DNA from: Dipetalonema caudispina
Taxonomy: Eukaryota > Nematoda > Chromadorea > Rhabditida > Onchocercidae
Direction of reading: 5' to 3'
Assembly (NCBI GenBank): GCA_013365325.1
Contig: JABVXV010000073.1
Span: forward strand, 164,141-228,140
DNA: 64,000 bases
Shown in pieces: positions 1-12,598 of the stretch (within the stretch, counting starts at the first letter, position 1; each line of letters begins with the position of its first letter). Under the pieces are notes generated by a model. The model worked only from the letters and a program-made list of their open reading frames with translations, searched no databases and had not been told where the DNA came from. The translations under genes and the position numbers were made by a program.

Positions 1-596
1 GTCTGGAGAACTTATGATAAATTGTAGGATGTATTTGTTGGTGAGGAATTCATTGAACACAGTTGTGATTCATCATTTGTTAGACGGAAACACCGAATTA
101 GTAACTGCTTCTACTGTTCATGGCCTGAGGAATATTTAGGCAGCAAAGGTTTGTTCATTGGACTTCAACTTTCATTTTTTGAACCTCTTCAACTACTGGC
201 GAGATCCTTCATAAATGTTTGTATACATAATTTGTTTACTTATTATTTGAATATTTGATCATTACTTATTCATTTGGCACATTTTTTAACTTTATCAAAT
301 TCGCTTTGAAAATATATAAAAAATTTCATTAAACTGCTCAAGTCTCTGATAGATATTAGAAGTTTGTTTCTTAATGTTCTTTAAGTACAAAAAAACTAGA
401 AAATTTAATACATAAAGTTATTGTTTATGTGAACCGACCACTAAATGACCCCGAGAAATCCATGTTGCTGCACATGATCATTGATTTGTCCAAACTTTTG
501 GGATAAGCTGAATTTCGATTTCTGAATCAAGTAAGATATGAACGCCAATGAGAATTCCTTTTTCTAAGTAACATTTTTCAGTTTTTTTGGTTGCAG
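1..596. other. Upstream part of the unrecognised first gene, exons unresolved
   Basis: This stretch probably belongs to the gene whose last exons lie at 597-1366. Two open plus-strand segments look exon-like: about 2-140 (contains GELMINCRMYLL) and about 414-504 (contains VNRPLNDPEKSMLLHMIIDL). I could not join them cleanly. The first has a possible GTGAGG donor after MYLL, and the second meets an in-frame TAA before the nearest good donor (GTAAGA at 531). A sequencing error, a non-canonical donor or a wrong frame choice could each explain this. Confidence 0.25.
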
Positions 597-1366
597 ATGT
601 CTCGAAAGTTGAGGTAACAAGTGAAGAAAGGGATGAAATAATATCAGTATTTTTATTGCAAGGATCAAAATGTTCAGTGAATTCAAAAAAGTTGCTCAAG
701 TAAGTCTAATTCAAAAATTAAAGTCAAATTTCTTTCTTAACTTCCATTTTTGAACTTCTTTTGACAGGATAATTGATTTATGAAATTGATTTTAATGACA
801 TTTGGAGTGATTTGCTGGCGCAGGAAATGCATCAAAGTATTCCACGCTTAATTATTCGTTAAAACTTTCCCACCTGCTCCTAAGAATAAAATTATAATGA
901 TAGTTTTATTCTCAGATGTGATTTGAGAATGATTGTTTTATTTTCGAGTTTTCTGAATTCCCTTCACTCGATTTAATCTTTGATAATCTTAAAATAAAGT
1001 TTTTGAGGAATTATCTATCCAGTCGCAAAGTTTTCTCCTCGCTTTGCCTTTATTCCGACATTCTGGTGTTATTAGCCCAGCACGATTACAGCAGGGAAAC
1101 ACGACGCCTAGTTCATGAGTTATTTGCAGATGCTTTAAAAAAAGTAAGTTATTTCCGTATTGAAAGATTTTTTCATTTCATTTTTGGTAAAATTGTTGCC
1201 TTTGTACTAACTTTTTCATTATTTTTAACTTTTTTTTTTTTAGAAAACATCATTTTCAAAGAGCTTTGTCGGTAGTTTACTCACTACGTTGAAATACGAT
1301 TTTAATTCTCATTTGAAAAATTTTCAAGCACTTCATTTCCAGGATGCTCTGGCTTCAAACAGTTGA
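597..1366 (+). CDS. 3' end of an unrecognised multi-exon gene (partial)
   Basis: I do not recognise the protein. Three exons join in consistent phase: 597-699 (enters in phase 1, leaves in phase 2 at a GTAAGT donor), 1023-1143 (acceptor TATCCAG, donor GTAAGT) and 1244-1366 (long T-tract acceptor, ending in TGA). Translation of the second exon includes RKVFSSLCLYSDILVLLAQH and RETRRLVHELFADALKK; the last includes SFVGSLLTTLKYDF and ends ALASNS. The text is leucine-rich and looks alpha-helical, with no signal peptide, membrane span or catalytic motif visible, and would suit the C-terminus of a large helical-repeat protein. The start lies upstream of this window or in the unresolved 1-596 stretch. 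Confidence is good for the last two exons and moderate for the first. Confidence 0.5.
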
Positions 1367-3151
1367 TGATTCTAAATCTACTTAGACTGTCACAAACTAG
1401 ATTTGTTGTTATCAGAATTTGGTTTTAGTCTCATTGCCCGTTTTTGTTATAAATACTAAAAATCATTACTGCTATCGTTTTCAGCTCAGTTTTCGTGAGG
1501 CTTACATCCTCAAAGCATAATGGTACGTCACTTTATCCGCAAATTATTTGCTCGCACGGTCAGACGGTGATAACATCTGATTTTGACAAGTATTTAAACT
1601 TCATATAAAAAAAAAAATCATATACATTAAAGCGCTTCCTTTAATATTTGTAAGTATATTGCTCTGATTTTGTCAAAATGAGTGCCTGTTAATTTATTGT
1701 ATCGCTTTTTGCAGTTCTTGTTGACATAGATTGTATTTAGAAATCTCTCTGATTACCTTTTTTTTAATAAACAGTTTCGTCAGCTTGATGCTCATTTGGC
1801 TTTTTTAGATAGATTGTCTTTAATGTGAGATATTAGCAATTCCCTAATTTTGTTGTCAAAAAAAGAAATTAGTTACAGAAATGGAAAACCCTTCATTTTC
1901 GTTATAAAAAGGAAAAAAGACTGTGTGATTCCAACTTTTTCTCATTCCTTTTAACATCTGCGTGAGGGATTTTTATGTTTATGTTTGAAAATACTTGCTA
2001 ATTAATATCTCAGTGTCGTTCATTGGTTTAAGATAAAGTTCTGGTTGCAAAATATTTATCCGATTTCAGAGTGAAGACTTTACCAGTTTATGCTCCGCAT
2101 GAGGAGTAACATTGTCATTTGAAAACAAAAAGAATTCTTTCAAAATTTGTCCCTTTTTTTGTAGCTTAATCCTACTTCTCTTGATTTGATTCTGTTTTTA
2201 ACTCTAAGCCAAAGACTATCAGAAATAATGAAGCTTACTGCAAAAGAGTATGCTGAAATCCCGGCTTTTTCTTCCTTTTTTTTCCAGCTTTTCATTTCAA
2301 TCTTTGCAAATATAAATTTCCTTTATAGGAAATGAATACTTTAACTGACGGAAATATAACTGACTGAAATTAAAATGAAGGTTAATCAATTAAGAACAAA
2401 GAACGCACCGACATATATCCTCATGGCCATAAATACCTGTTAGAATTGTGCGATTATAATTGTGAATGAAAGATATGAAGTTGACTAAAGAGGAATAGAA
2501 GTTTATTTAATTTGATCATTGCATTATAGATTTCTTCCGGATATTCCACAAGATACGTAATCGTGTTGAAATCAGGAGGTTCATTGAATAAAAGGTAGCG
2601 AAATAGATGAAAAATAGAATATTAAAAGATTAAAGATTAAACCTTTCTCACGATTATAGTTAAATGGTTGATTTTTGATTGGTAGGAACATATTATAACT
2701 AGGAAGTACAAAAAAAAAAGAAAGTTTATATTAGGCTGATGGTTTCCTAACTTTTAAACATGATTAATCCGATTTATAACTAATTAGTATTGTTGAATTT
2801 GCGAGAAAAAAAAAAAATATTTTAAAAACTGAGCAGGAGAAACAATAGTAAAACAATTACTCCGTTTCGCAGTAACAAACGATTTCATACATGCAATTTT
2901 AAGCCATGATTGTTGAAAATTATTGCAAATAAATTATCCATGTCATAATCGAAGCTTTTTGATACAAGTGTAAATATGAGTTACGGTGTAAATGTACAAT
3001 ATTAATAAAATCTCACCCAAAGGTCAATATGATATTCAAAATTTTATAAATTACAGTGTATAATTTTGTATGTCAGAAATGATATTGCTCCTGTGAATGG
3101 TTATAACCATTAAATTTACATCATTGCTTTAGTCAAATATCAAAATATCCA
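1367..3151. other. Intergenic, converging 3' ends, no gene seen
   Basis: AT-rich DNA between the stop of the plus-strand gene at 1366 and the stop of the minus-strand gene at 3152, so it holds both 3' ends. Around 1490-1525 an acceptor-like TTTTCAG is followed 36 nt later by ATG directly before a GTACGT donor, which could be a tiny first exon, but no partner exon was found. Otherwise only homopolymer A/T tracts. Confidence 0.5.
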
Positions 3152-4840
3152 TTATATAAAGGCAAAAAAGAATGAAAGAAGAAGTGCTGAGCAATTTAGA
3201 AAGAATGCTTGAAATGACATTACGCGAATAGCTATATCAGCTGTATAATGCCTTGATGCATGCTTCGATCGGATCACGTCGTTGTAGTATGGGTCCATTT
3301 TGGCGATTACCTCATCAAAATTTATAATACCACCGAAGAGTGGTGCTGGAAAAAGGACAGTGAATTATTAATGCTATTGATTTAGGAATCTAAAGTTATA
3401 TTCAATTCTAACTATAATCAGAAATTACTACTATGATAGCATTTATTTGACGATTTACAAGGAGAAATTAACATGCTTGTTTTGTAGTAATTCTTTTGGT
3501 TTGGAGTAGGTCATAAGTTAATTCTCAAAACATTCTTATAATTCTAATATTGATCAAGATAGTGCAGAATCCTGCAGCTAATAGATTCCAAATACTGAAA
3601 ACTTGCCACTGTATGTGGAAAACGGTGCCCTTGCATGAATATCATTGCACTTATTTTTACGATTGCAAATACAAGTCGTCTGATTCACGGAATCTTCACA
3701 AAGAAGCGTAGCTCCTACACGTGTCGCGAGTAGTTCAGCACGTTGTCGTGAAAATGTTAAATCGGTGAGTTGCCAGTCAGTTAGTGTTAAGCAACCGGCC
3801 ATATATTGGTATACCGGACAATTTTTACATTGTCCTGAAATATTTAGTTATATGAAGCATTTTCCTATTTATTTCATCCATAATCATTTTTATTTGACTA
3901 AAATATTTATCATCATTTCTTATTCCATTAAACTGATAAGAGGACTTGAATTCTTTAGAGGTATAACAAAATTATCTCTTTCTTTTAATATATTATATCA
4001 TTTAATATTTCATAAATTCACTTCATGCCAAACAATGTCCTTATCAGTAAAAAAAATTTAAACTAAGATTTACGATTACTCTCAAAATAACTTCCTACAA
4101 TTAATGTAGCATTGTAAAAGTGTATTAACGAATGCTTGCAAGCGTTGGTGCTTAGAAACTTCATGTATGATCTTTCTTTTTGAAAGAACTGAAGATTATC
4201 AAATCTTTTCAGGAAAACATAAGCAATTTCAAATTGAATAAATTACAAATTTATGGAAATTAGTGCAAAATTTAGACAAGATCTGAAGATTTCCAAGCTT
4301 TACTTGTAACATAAAATTTCAAGTTTTTTCAAAAAATAAAAAGTATTTCGGGACGAATCACAGAAAATAATATATGGAATAATGATTACTAATAAATTTA
4401 TGATAAAGGAGATTTTATGATGAAGTTTTTGGGGGCAATAAAATCATTTTAAGTGAACAATTTCTGGAAAGATACCACTTTATTTTATTTTATTTTTTCA
4501 TGTTTTCTTGTTTAGAAATAAGAATTTATGCATTTAGTCTAACGACACAGTTAGGACATATATCTTGCAAAGCTTGTTGAAATTTATTTTAAATATTATG
4601 ATAATAGAACATTCCAAACGTACTCATGAAACAAACGTTGCCCGTACAAGTGCGTGAATGCGGTCCACACGTAAAACGAGAATCTTTGGCCAACATATGC
4701 CATAATTGTATACATTGTCGACAAGTAACGGTTGGAAGTTGTCGATCCAATTCGAAATCATCGGTCAATCCAAGGAAAGATATTGCATTTTGAACAAGTA
4801 CACAGTGAACTATCACCAAAAAGGATGTCAGCATTAACAA
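3152..4840 (-). CDS. Secreted cysteine-rich protein, probably GPI-anchored, Ly6/uPAR-like cysteine pattern
   Basis: Three minus-strand exons join in phase: 4840-4624, 3834-3610 and 3345-3152, giving about 211 residues. Residues 1-20 (MLMLTSFLVIVHCVLVQNAI) form a signal peptide, which supports this ATG as the start. The mature part carries repeated CxxC pairs (TCRQC, QCKNC), further cysteines in exon 1 (TCGPH, RTCTG, VCFM), and a TTCICNRKNKCND element in exon 2 that resembles the C-terminal cysteine/asparagine end of Ly6/uPAR three-finger domains. Exon 3 encodes a hydrophilic stretch (FDEVIAKMDPYYNDVIRSKH) and then a terminal hydrophobic tail of about 20 residues (FFLNCSALLLSFFFAFI) ending at the stop, as in GPI-anchored precursors. 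Splice sites: donor A|GTACGT after CFM, acceptor ATTTCAG, donor A|GTGGCA (weak), acceptor TTTCCAG. I infer a cell-surface protein; ligand and tissue cannot be read. A plain type I tail without GPI is the alternative. Confidence 0.6.
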
Positions 4841-7800
4841 AATAGTACCACTCTATTCACATCCTATAAAATGTTAACTTTGTCATTTTTCTCTTTCATA
4901 AGATATAAAATATTCAAATACGCGAGATATTTAAGTTCCATTCAATTCAAATCATCCATTTCCTGTTAAAAGTATAAGTTAAAAGAGTCAAGAAGAGTAA
5001 ATAATTCCCAATTCATTCAATCTACCAATTATGCTGCTATCAATTTAGCTTTTAACAGTAAGCTGAAGAGAGAAGCTTCACGTTATTGTTACCTTTAATA
5101 TTTTGATATGTTAAATGAATCGGAAATTTCAGCTTTGAGCCAAAATCACTCAAAAACAAAAAAATCAAAAAAAAAATTTGGTCGTTTTTCCAGAAAGTAC
5201 TAAGCAATAAATACTTCGTCTATTTATTATTTATTAGCTATCAATATTTACAACTTTTTTATCAACTTATTAAACTTCGAAGTTTTATTTCACTAGAAGT
5301 AAACTCTTTATTTCTTTATTATAACTCATAACTTCTTACCAATTTATTCAAATTACCGTCAAATGTTTCCTAAACTTTACTCTCTGCCTTAATATTTTAT
5401 TACTATTATTATTTAATATATTGAAAATTTAGTGAATTTATCAATAGTGCAGTAGAAAAAAAGAAAGTTATTAAGACATTTGAAGAAGTTTGAATAATTC
5501 ATTTAGACATGCAAAGAATGTTTGAATGTTAGTTAAAATAAATTATTTCAGGAAAGCTAACTTCTTTGGCTACACAAAGCAATAAATCAACTTCCTTTTA
5601 ACTGAGGTAAATATTCGCTTTTATTTCTCTCCCATGCATTTATCCTCATTCTGATATGAAACGAGGGAAAAAGATAAAAATTGAAAATTAACAAATTTGA
5701 ATTGAGTATAAGGCGTAAACCGGAAAATAGACATTAGGGTAATTGACGAAACTAGAATGAACGAGATCATTTCAGGATATTTACTCGATTAGCAAATGTT
5801 TTGTAATGATTTTTCCAATAGATTACAGTTAAAGTTAAGTTTCTAAATGATTAGGTCATAGTAATTAAAAAGAAATTTAAAAGTAGAAGGAATTATTTTG
5901 AGATATTTCAATCATATATTATTTCTTCAAAAAAAATAAAAATTTTTTAATTTTTCTCCTGCTAAGCTCATGATCTCGTTGAAACTTGGATTATTTCCGG
6001 ATAATATAATTCATCTTTTAAGTTTGGTTGATTTCGCAAGGATAAAAGAAAAAGAAAGCCATAGAAACGAAGATTACCAATCGTCGTCAATTCGATAGCC
6101 AGCAGTTTTCTTGCATAAAATGATCATAAACTATTGAACTAATCTTCATTACTTTTATAGATCTTACACAGTAACTCTTCTATCTTCTTATCTCTATAAA
6201 ATCAAAAAGAGACTATATTGCTCATTAAATAATCTAAAATTCAAGGAAATTATAAGTTTAATGGATGATGATAGCTTAAGGATTTAAAAGAGAGGTGTCA
6301 ATCGATCCTCAAAATAGGACTAAAAAGTACATTATTATTAATATTGAACGGCGGCATGATACCGAATCCAAATTTATCATCATTTTCAAGTTGAATTTAT
6401 CAGCAATCGGTAACTGAAGAAATTCGTACCGATCGAAGATGTTCAGCGGAAAAGAATAAATATTATGCAACATATTAGTAAAAAACGAAAAAAAAAAAAC
6501 TTTTTCCTTAATACCAAAAAAGATATAAATTTTCGAATTTTCTATAATATTAGGACAGTAATTTTGCAATTGAAAATGAAATCCTTTTATGTTCTCTTAA
6601 TCTTTTAATATTTCCCCATTTTCTGGGATGAAATTCCCATGTGATCAATGAAAATATTAGCTTCGCTAGCATTATCTTTCAAAAAAAAAAAAAACTCACA
6701 CAAACATGAATTCACAATTTTTCCGCTTATTCATCTCTAGAGAATTCGAAATGTTCATTGAAAAAACAAAACTTCAAAAAGCCATTTGGAATTGAAAATT
6801 TTGATCCTAAAGTGATTTTAGTCGTCAAATAACGAAATAACGGAACTAGATGAAGTTTAGTCAAATTCAATTCAAATTGTACGCAGCCAACTATTTTGCA
6901 TGCAGATATGAAGATGTCATCTACGATGTTGATCCGTTACTGAAACTGCTAGCAAAGAGAATCAGAAAGGATTTAAATTAAAAATTGTAATTTATTCCTA
7001 AATTTCGTCAAATTATAAAATTATTTCACATTATAAATATAAATATTTTACTTGGTTAATTTCTAATTATCAGATGTTTTTGAATAAAAGTTATTGCAGT
7101 TAGTATGTTATCAAGATTGCCTGTCCAATTTTAATTCGTTTTCTTTTGCAATGCGAAAACTATTGTCGCCTTTCATCCAACGTGGGATATAAATTGAATA
7201 TTGAACAAAGTATTCAATAGCCATTCATTTAGTTTCATTTTCTAGAATAAATTACTTTTAAGGGAGAAGTCTGAAACTGAGTAAGGATATGTAGTCTAAA
7301 CCAGGCCAGAAGATATATAACTTCTATTTCCAACATCTCGAGTCTGAGCCAAGCCTAAACATAATGTTACCTGTTGCATTCCTATAACGAATGCCTGAAT
7401 TGAATGTGATGGGTATTTCATTTACGGCAAAAAATTTTCAGCAAACTTAATTAATTCAATCAGTGGACATATTTTTAGCTATATCTCGAAAATTATTTCA
7501 TCACTCTATTCAAAGCTATGCACAACTTATTGTTTATTCCGAGAGCATTTCGATGCAAGACTAATTGGAAAACAGGGAAATAGAAAGCGAATCTGACATA
7601 TGAAAGTTGAAACTACAGACTTGAAATGGACTAAAAGTTGAACTTTAGACTTAAAGTAGACAGAATTTGAAACTTCAGGCTCGTTGATTCGCAAATGCAT
7701 CAATTAATTATACATTCAAATGAGCACTGAAACATTTCAGTTGTAATTAATTGTTTACATAAAATTGCAGTAGAAAGATATAGTCCAAATAAATAATTAC

Positions 7801-8066
7801 ATTCATTCATATAAGGCCTACATATAGTGGCCCAGGGCTTTAGAAAGCTATCTTCCTTATCTCAAATTTGTCTAGTGGAAGTACAAACTTTGTGATCCTG
7901 CGAACTATCCATTCAAATCGAACAAATTTGTAATGATTCCACGAAATATTTCAATACTTACAAAAGAAATTAATTAATTACACAGCAATGAGTCGAGCAT
8001 TTCAAGCGCTACCTCTCTAATTGCACTACTATCATAATCAGAAACGGTTTAATATTTGTAGAGATT

Positions 8067-8086
8067 GAGAGAGAGAGAGAGAGAGA
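8067..8086. repeat. (GA)n microsatellite
   Basis: Uninterrupted GA dinucleotides followed by an A tract. Simple sequence, no gene context. Confidence 0.9.
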
Positions 8087-11000
8087 AAAAAAAAAGGAAA
8101 ATTTTTTAGTGAATGAAAAGTGCAATTAAATTTAATTGTTAGATAGAAATGGTTGAAATTTTCAAAAGTTTTCGATGAAATCCAAGAAATTTTTAAAAAA
8201 AAGAGGAAAAAGCAGTCATTTGAACAGTTTCAAACAAATTAAATGAAGACAATATATTTATTCATCAATAGATAAATTAGAGGATAAACTATTAAGTATT
8301 ACCTGAGAATTACAAGACATTTTGCAATTAATGTCTTATACTTTCTTAAAAACATGCCTTAAAATTAAAGTGGATGAAAAAGAGTCAAAAAAATATATGT
8401 CATGCAAAAGAATAAAGGAATTTTATGAGCATATTTTAGCATATTTATAAGCTTACTTAATGAGACTGCAAGAGAAGATATACATTGCTAGCAAACAAAA
8501 AATCACAAAATTGGCCTTAGACGTTTCTCATTTGTGGAATGATCTTGAAGCGGCATTTTAACTGCTAAAGGATGGATTATTATGATCGAACAATAAATTA
8601 TGCTTGCATTTAAAATTTCTGGAATATATTATTGAACAGAATTTCATAAAAATTTATATTTGATTATATGATTATAATTCACTCGACATGTTGAATTATG
8701 TCGAGCTTCTTAAATAAATGTATAGTTATTTTGGATACGCATTTTACCTGCCAGCAATAGTATTTCAAATAAGTTCCTCAATGGAAGTTCATAATATCAA
8801 CCGTCTAAAACACTTATTTAATTCAACTGCTCTTAGCGACAATATTATTATTATTTAAAATTTCACGAAGTGAAATGAAAAAATAACAAATGAATTTCAC
8901 TATAATTTTTGCTTTTTTTAAAATACAAATGCTCAGGATGGTTATTACTAATATTGCAAGCAGTGGGTACTTGAAGCTTAGATACAAATTGTCCTTTTTA
9001 TTATGTAGTATGCATTCTTATATGAATAGCTATGTCGAGTGATAGTGTAATTTAACCTTAACGGACTAATAAACAATTAAACAGTAACGAATTAAGTTTT
9101 TTAAGGATGAGGAACAAATTACCGCAAACCATTAAATTTTAATAGAATTTGCTTTCTAAATCACATTAAGAAATTTATGAAGGAATATTTGCAACCACAA
9201 ATGAGTAAAAATGATTTAATGGCCTTTATATTGAGCAAATTAAAAATTTTTTGTATAGATGGAAGGGGAAATTTGATCAAGCGGAAAGAGAAAAGTTAGC
9301 TTTTTCTGGTACAAGAAACGAAAAATATCACAAAAAAGCATTCGTGACACTTTGCAAATGATGGATGATTTGGGCGTAAAATATAAAGAAAGTTTTTGGA
9401 CACAAACTCAATTTCGAGTTTTAAAATTTTAAATTTTCACTGACAAATTTGAATTGTTTCACACACACGCACACAGAGAGCTGCAATTAAATATTTTCTC
9501 AGTCTACTTTTCGTTTACTGACTGAGTAATAAGCAGCTAAAATTTTTAAACTGGTTTGAAATCAAAGCAAATGAAGAAGCTTAGTCTTTTCATCTTATAT
9601 ACATCCAAATTTTTCCCGATATTCTATGAGATCATAATGAGTAAAAACTAACGAAATTAAAAAAAAAAACGAAATCTCTAATCGGTATATAATTTTTTTT
9701 TTTTTGTTTAAAGAAAGATACGTAAAATTGATCTTGTTTTCTAATATGTTGATGATTCCAATTATTTACATTTTCAGTAATCGATAGCAAATTATTTTCT
9801 ACAACAAATTCATTTTAAGCTAAATAAGTCATCATGAATTCATTCATGCAATTTTCAGATGTATATGTATATCTATATATAATATATATAGATAAAATTG
9901 GATGTGCTTTTAGCATAATTAAATTTGAATGCATTGACTCATTTTGGATTGCATTTTTGCAGTACAAGCAAACGTATTCAGTTTACTCTTGGAATGCTAA
10001 TCAAATAGCATAGCGCATTTGAAAATTTACAATCGTGTAGAACATCCGAAATTTGCAAGCCTAATATAGCTTAAACACGTGTGACATCAATATAAGAATT
10101 ATTAAATGATTCGAAATTAAATGAAAAAAATTTGTTAAGGCGATTATGCCAAGTTCGTCTCTGTGATCTTTAGATTTGTAATAGAAAATTAAAAATTGAA
10201 AAAGGAGAAAAAAGGAAACGGTGGTAATAACGGAAATAGGAAAAGAGATACGAAGATAGAAAGATTTTGAAACAATAATGGAAGAAGGTAACTGAAAGAT
10301 TATGTTAATTTAAAGAAAAGATATCCAATTAGAATTTCAATTAACGCAACTATTAGTAAATAAATGTTATTTGAAAATGGGACAAAAGAAGCAAACTACT
10401 TCTGTTAAAATATTTAAAAAGAATACTGAGGAATTGATATTAACGGTGTAGTAATCAAGCGTTACAAATATGTTATATAATTTCCAAACTAAAATTTAAA
10501 ATTTAATTAAACTTAAATTATTACTTAATAAAAAGTGTGGATTACATCACAAATATGATGAAAGAACAAAATTAAGCATGGAATATTGGATGTGAAAAAG
10601 AAAGACGGTTGGAAAATGACAACACAAAGTTGACACTGCTTTAAATTTCTACGAGATAGATTGAACATTACATACCAAATCGGTTATCATTGTTTATTAG
10701 TGAAATAATTAACTTTTATTAACTTTTTGATTTAAGTTTCATTAAATTTTAATTTTGATTTAGAAATAACTTATAAAATCCTTAAAATAAAATTGAAATT
10801 TGGTGAAACATTAGTGATTATTTAATAACAATTGTGGGTTATATTGTAAAACGATTAATTAATATCAGGATTTGGTACTCGAGATTCAAGAAAAAACAGT
10901 TATTCGCCGTGACGAGAAGTAGCAACTTTGCTACACTATTAAAAGAGTTGTAAGACGTCGGAACAACAAGATCCACAAAAAAGCGATGAGCAATTGTGTT

Positions 11001-12536
11001 GGAAACCGATTATGCGCCAAAGAATTATGATATTTCACTATTAACCTCTTTTCTCCTTCAAGGGATTTATGAAATATAAAAACTAAGCATTTACTTATAA
11101 TTGGTAATCAAATTAAATAAAAAAAAAAGAATGAATCGTCGTCAAATTGATTAGAAAACTGATATAAAACGATGGGAGAAAGATGATATGTCTGGCCTTT
11201 GATCATTTCTTCTCAACTATAGTCGAGCCTGAAAATGAAATATAAATTGAGTTTCATTCACGCTATTTTCTGAAATAGAATTTTACGTCAAGTATAGAAG
11301 GCTGCCTTTGTTTAGATTGTTGCTAACAACTGCTGCTTATTTATTAAGTAAAATCTTTAGTGGATATCTACGACAATCAAAATTGAGCTTTTAGAAAAAA
11401 TTATTGACATAGCTAGCTTGCAAAAACATGCTATCGTTATTTTGATCAACAAACGAAATCATTTTCCACTCCCTTGCAACTTCTTTTTTTCTAAATTGAT
11501 TTCCGGCTAATTCCAGTTGAAATGTTGCATTTTAGGAGGTATTTCAAAGGTAATCAACTTTAACAATGAAATTGTGGTTAATTCTATTCAATTGTTGGTT
11601 TCGCCAACATTTAGTGAGAAAAGAAGTCGGGCGGATGATCCCCGAGGCAATCAACTAAACATCTTAAGTTTGCAGAATCAATAAAATGTAACCAATATTC
11701 AAAACATTTAGGGCATTTGACAAGCAATAATAGAATTTGTTGACTATTAAAGGATCAAATTATGAGTGTGAGGAATTTGGACAACTAAACTAACCAAACA
11801 ATAATTATAGCCATTTGATACTTTGTGAAATGTAATTTTTACATATATTATGTCCAATTAGTCAATAGTACTGCTTGGATGAACAAATTGAAATTGGTAA
11901 AATTTACCTCTAATCGGGTAATTGGTTCAAATAAATTCGATTCAATAAAATTGTCAAGAAGTGCTAAGGTGTAGTACTGTACATCATTATTGTTGTTTGT
12001 TATTTTATTTTTATTTCTCTTCATTAATTACTTTTGAAGGACATTAAAGTTTTCTGTCAACATATATTGAATCGAAATAATTACTTAGTTCGTACTCGTC
12101 TTTATGATATTTCTTTTCGTTGACTTTTTCAAACAAGAATACACTACATTCAAAAATTGCTAGGATTAACTGAAATGGCCAAGAAATGGTCATTTATGAA
12201 ACAATAAAAGAAAGAGGACAGAAGACTTGTCTCTTTAAGGCGGTCTAAAAGAATACGAAAATAAGGAATTGATATTTGTTACTGACCAATTTTTCTACAA
12301 CAATTAAGTACAATAACAGTAAAAAAAGATAGTTATTTTGGAAGGCCAAAGAAATAATAAACTGAACGGAAACTCGTAGGCGTTTTTTTGAAAAAAAATT
12401 TTTTTTTATCATGAAAACTTTAGCTCTAAAGAATGACCATTTGTTTCAAGAAAATAAATAATTGAGCAGTAAAATGATATACATTGAGATAAGCATATTA
12501 GACATTGTACCGAAAGAAGAAATATACCATCTGAAA

Positions 12537-12598
12537 GAAACTGTCCATTATTTTTCTATATTCCATTACCACAATATAGAAAAATAGTGAACGGTTTC
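12537..12598. repeat. Near-perfect inverted repeat (26-nt arms, 10-nt loop)
   Basis: The left arm at 12537-12562 and right arm at 12573-12598 are reverse complements at 23 of 26 positions. The 14 bases next to the loop pair perfectly (TATTTTTCTATATT with AATATAGAAAAATA). As plus-strand RNA, two of the three differences are G.U pairs. The size and shape match a pre-miRNA stem-loop, or a very small palindromic mobile-element remnant. No flanking target-site duplication was noticed. Confidence 0.7.

Noticed and set aside
6060..6135. Minus-strand short terminal-exon candidate reading CKKTAGYRIDDDW
   Set aside because: Only 13 recognisable residues, with no phased upstream exon.
6905..6980. Plus-strand exon candidate YEDVIYDVDPLLKLLAKRIR after GCATGCAG
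   Set aside because: Isolated, about 25 codons, no phased neighbours.
10890..11040. Minus-strand cysteine-rich open stretch (NCSSLFCGSCCSDVL)
   Set aside because: No usable acceptor: the nearest AG puts a TGA as the first codon. No signal peptide or second exon.
11508..11690. Plus-strand open stretch of about 58 codons including EKRSRADDPRGNQLNIL
   Set aside because: Considered as a neuropeptide or terminal exon, but it has no start, no partner exon and no repeat of cleavage sites.
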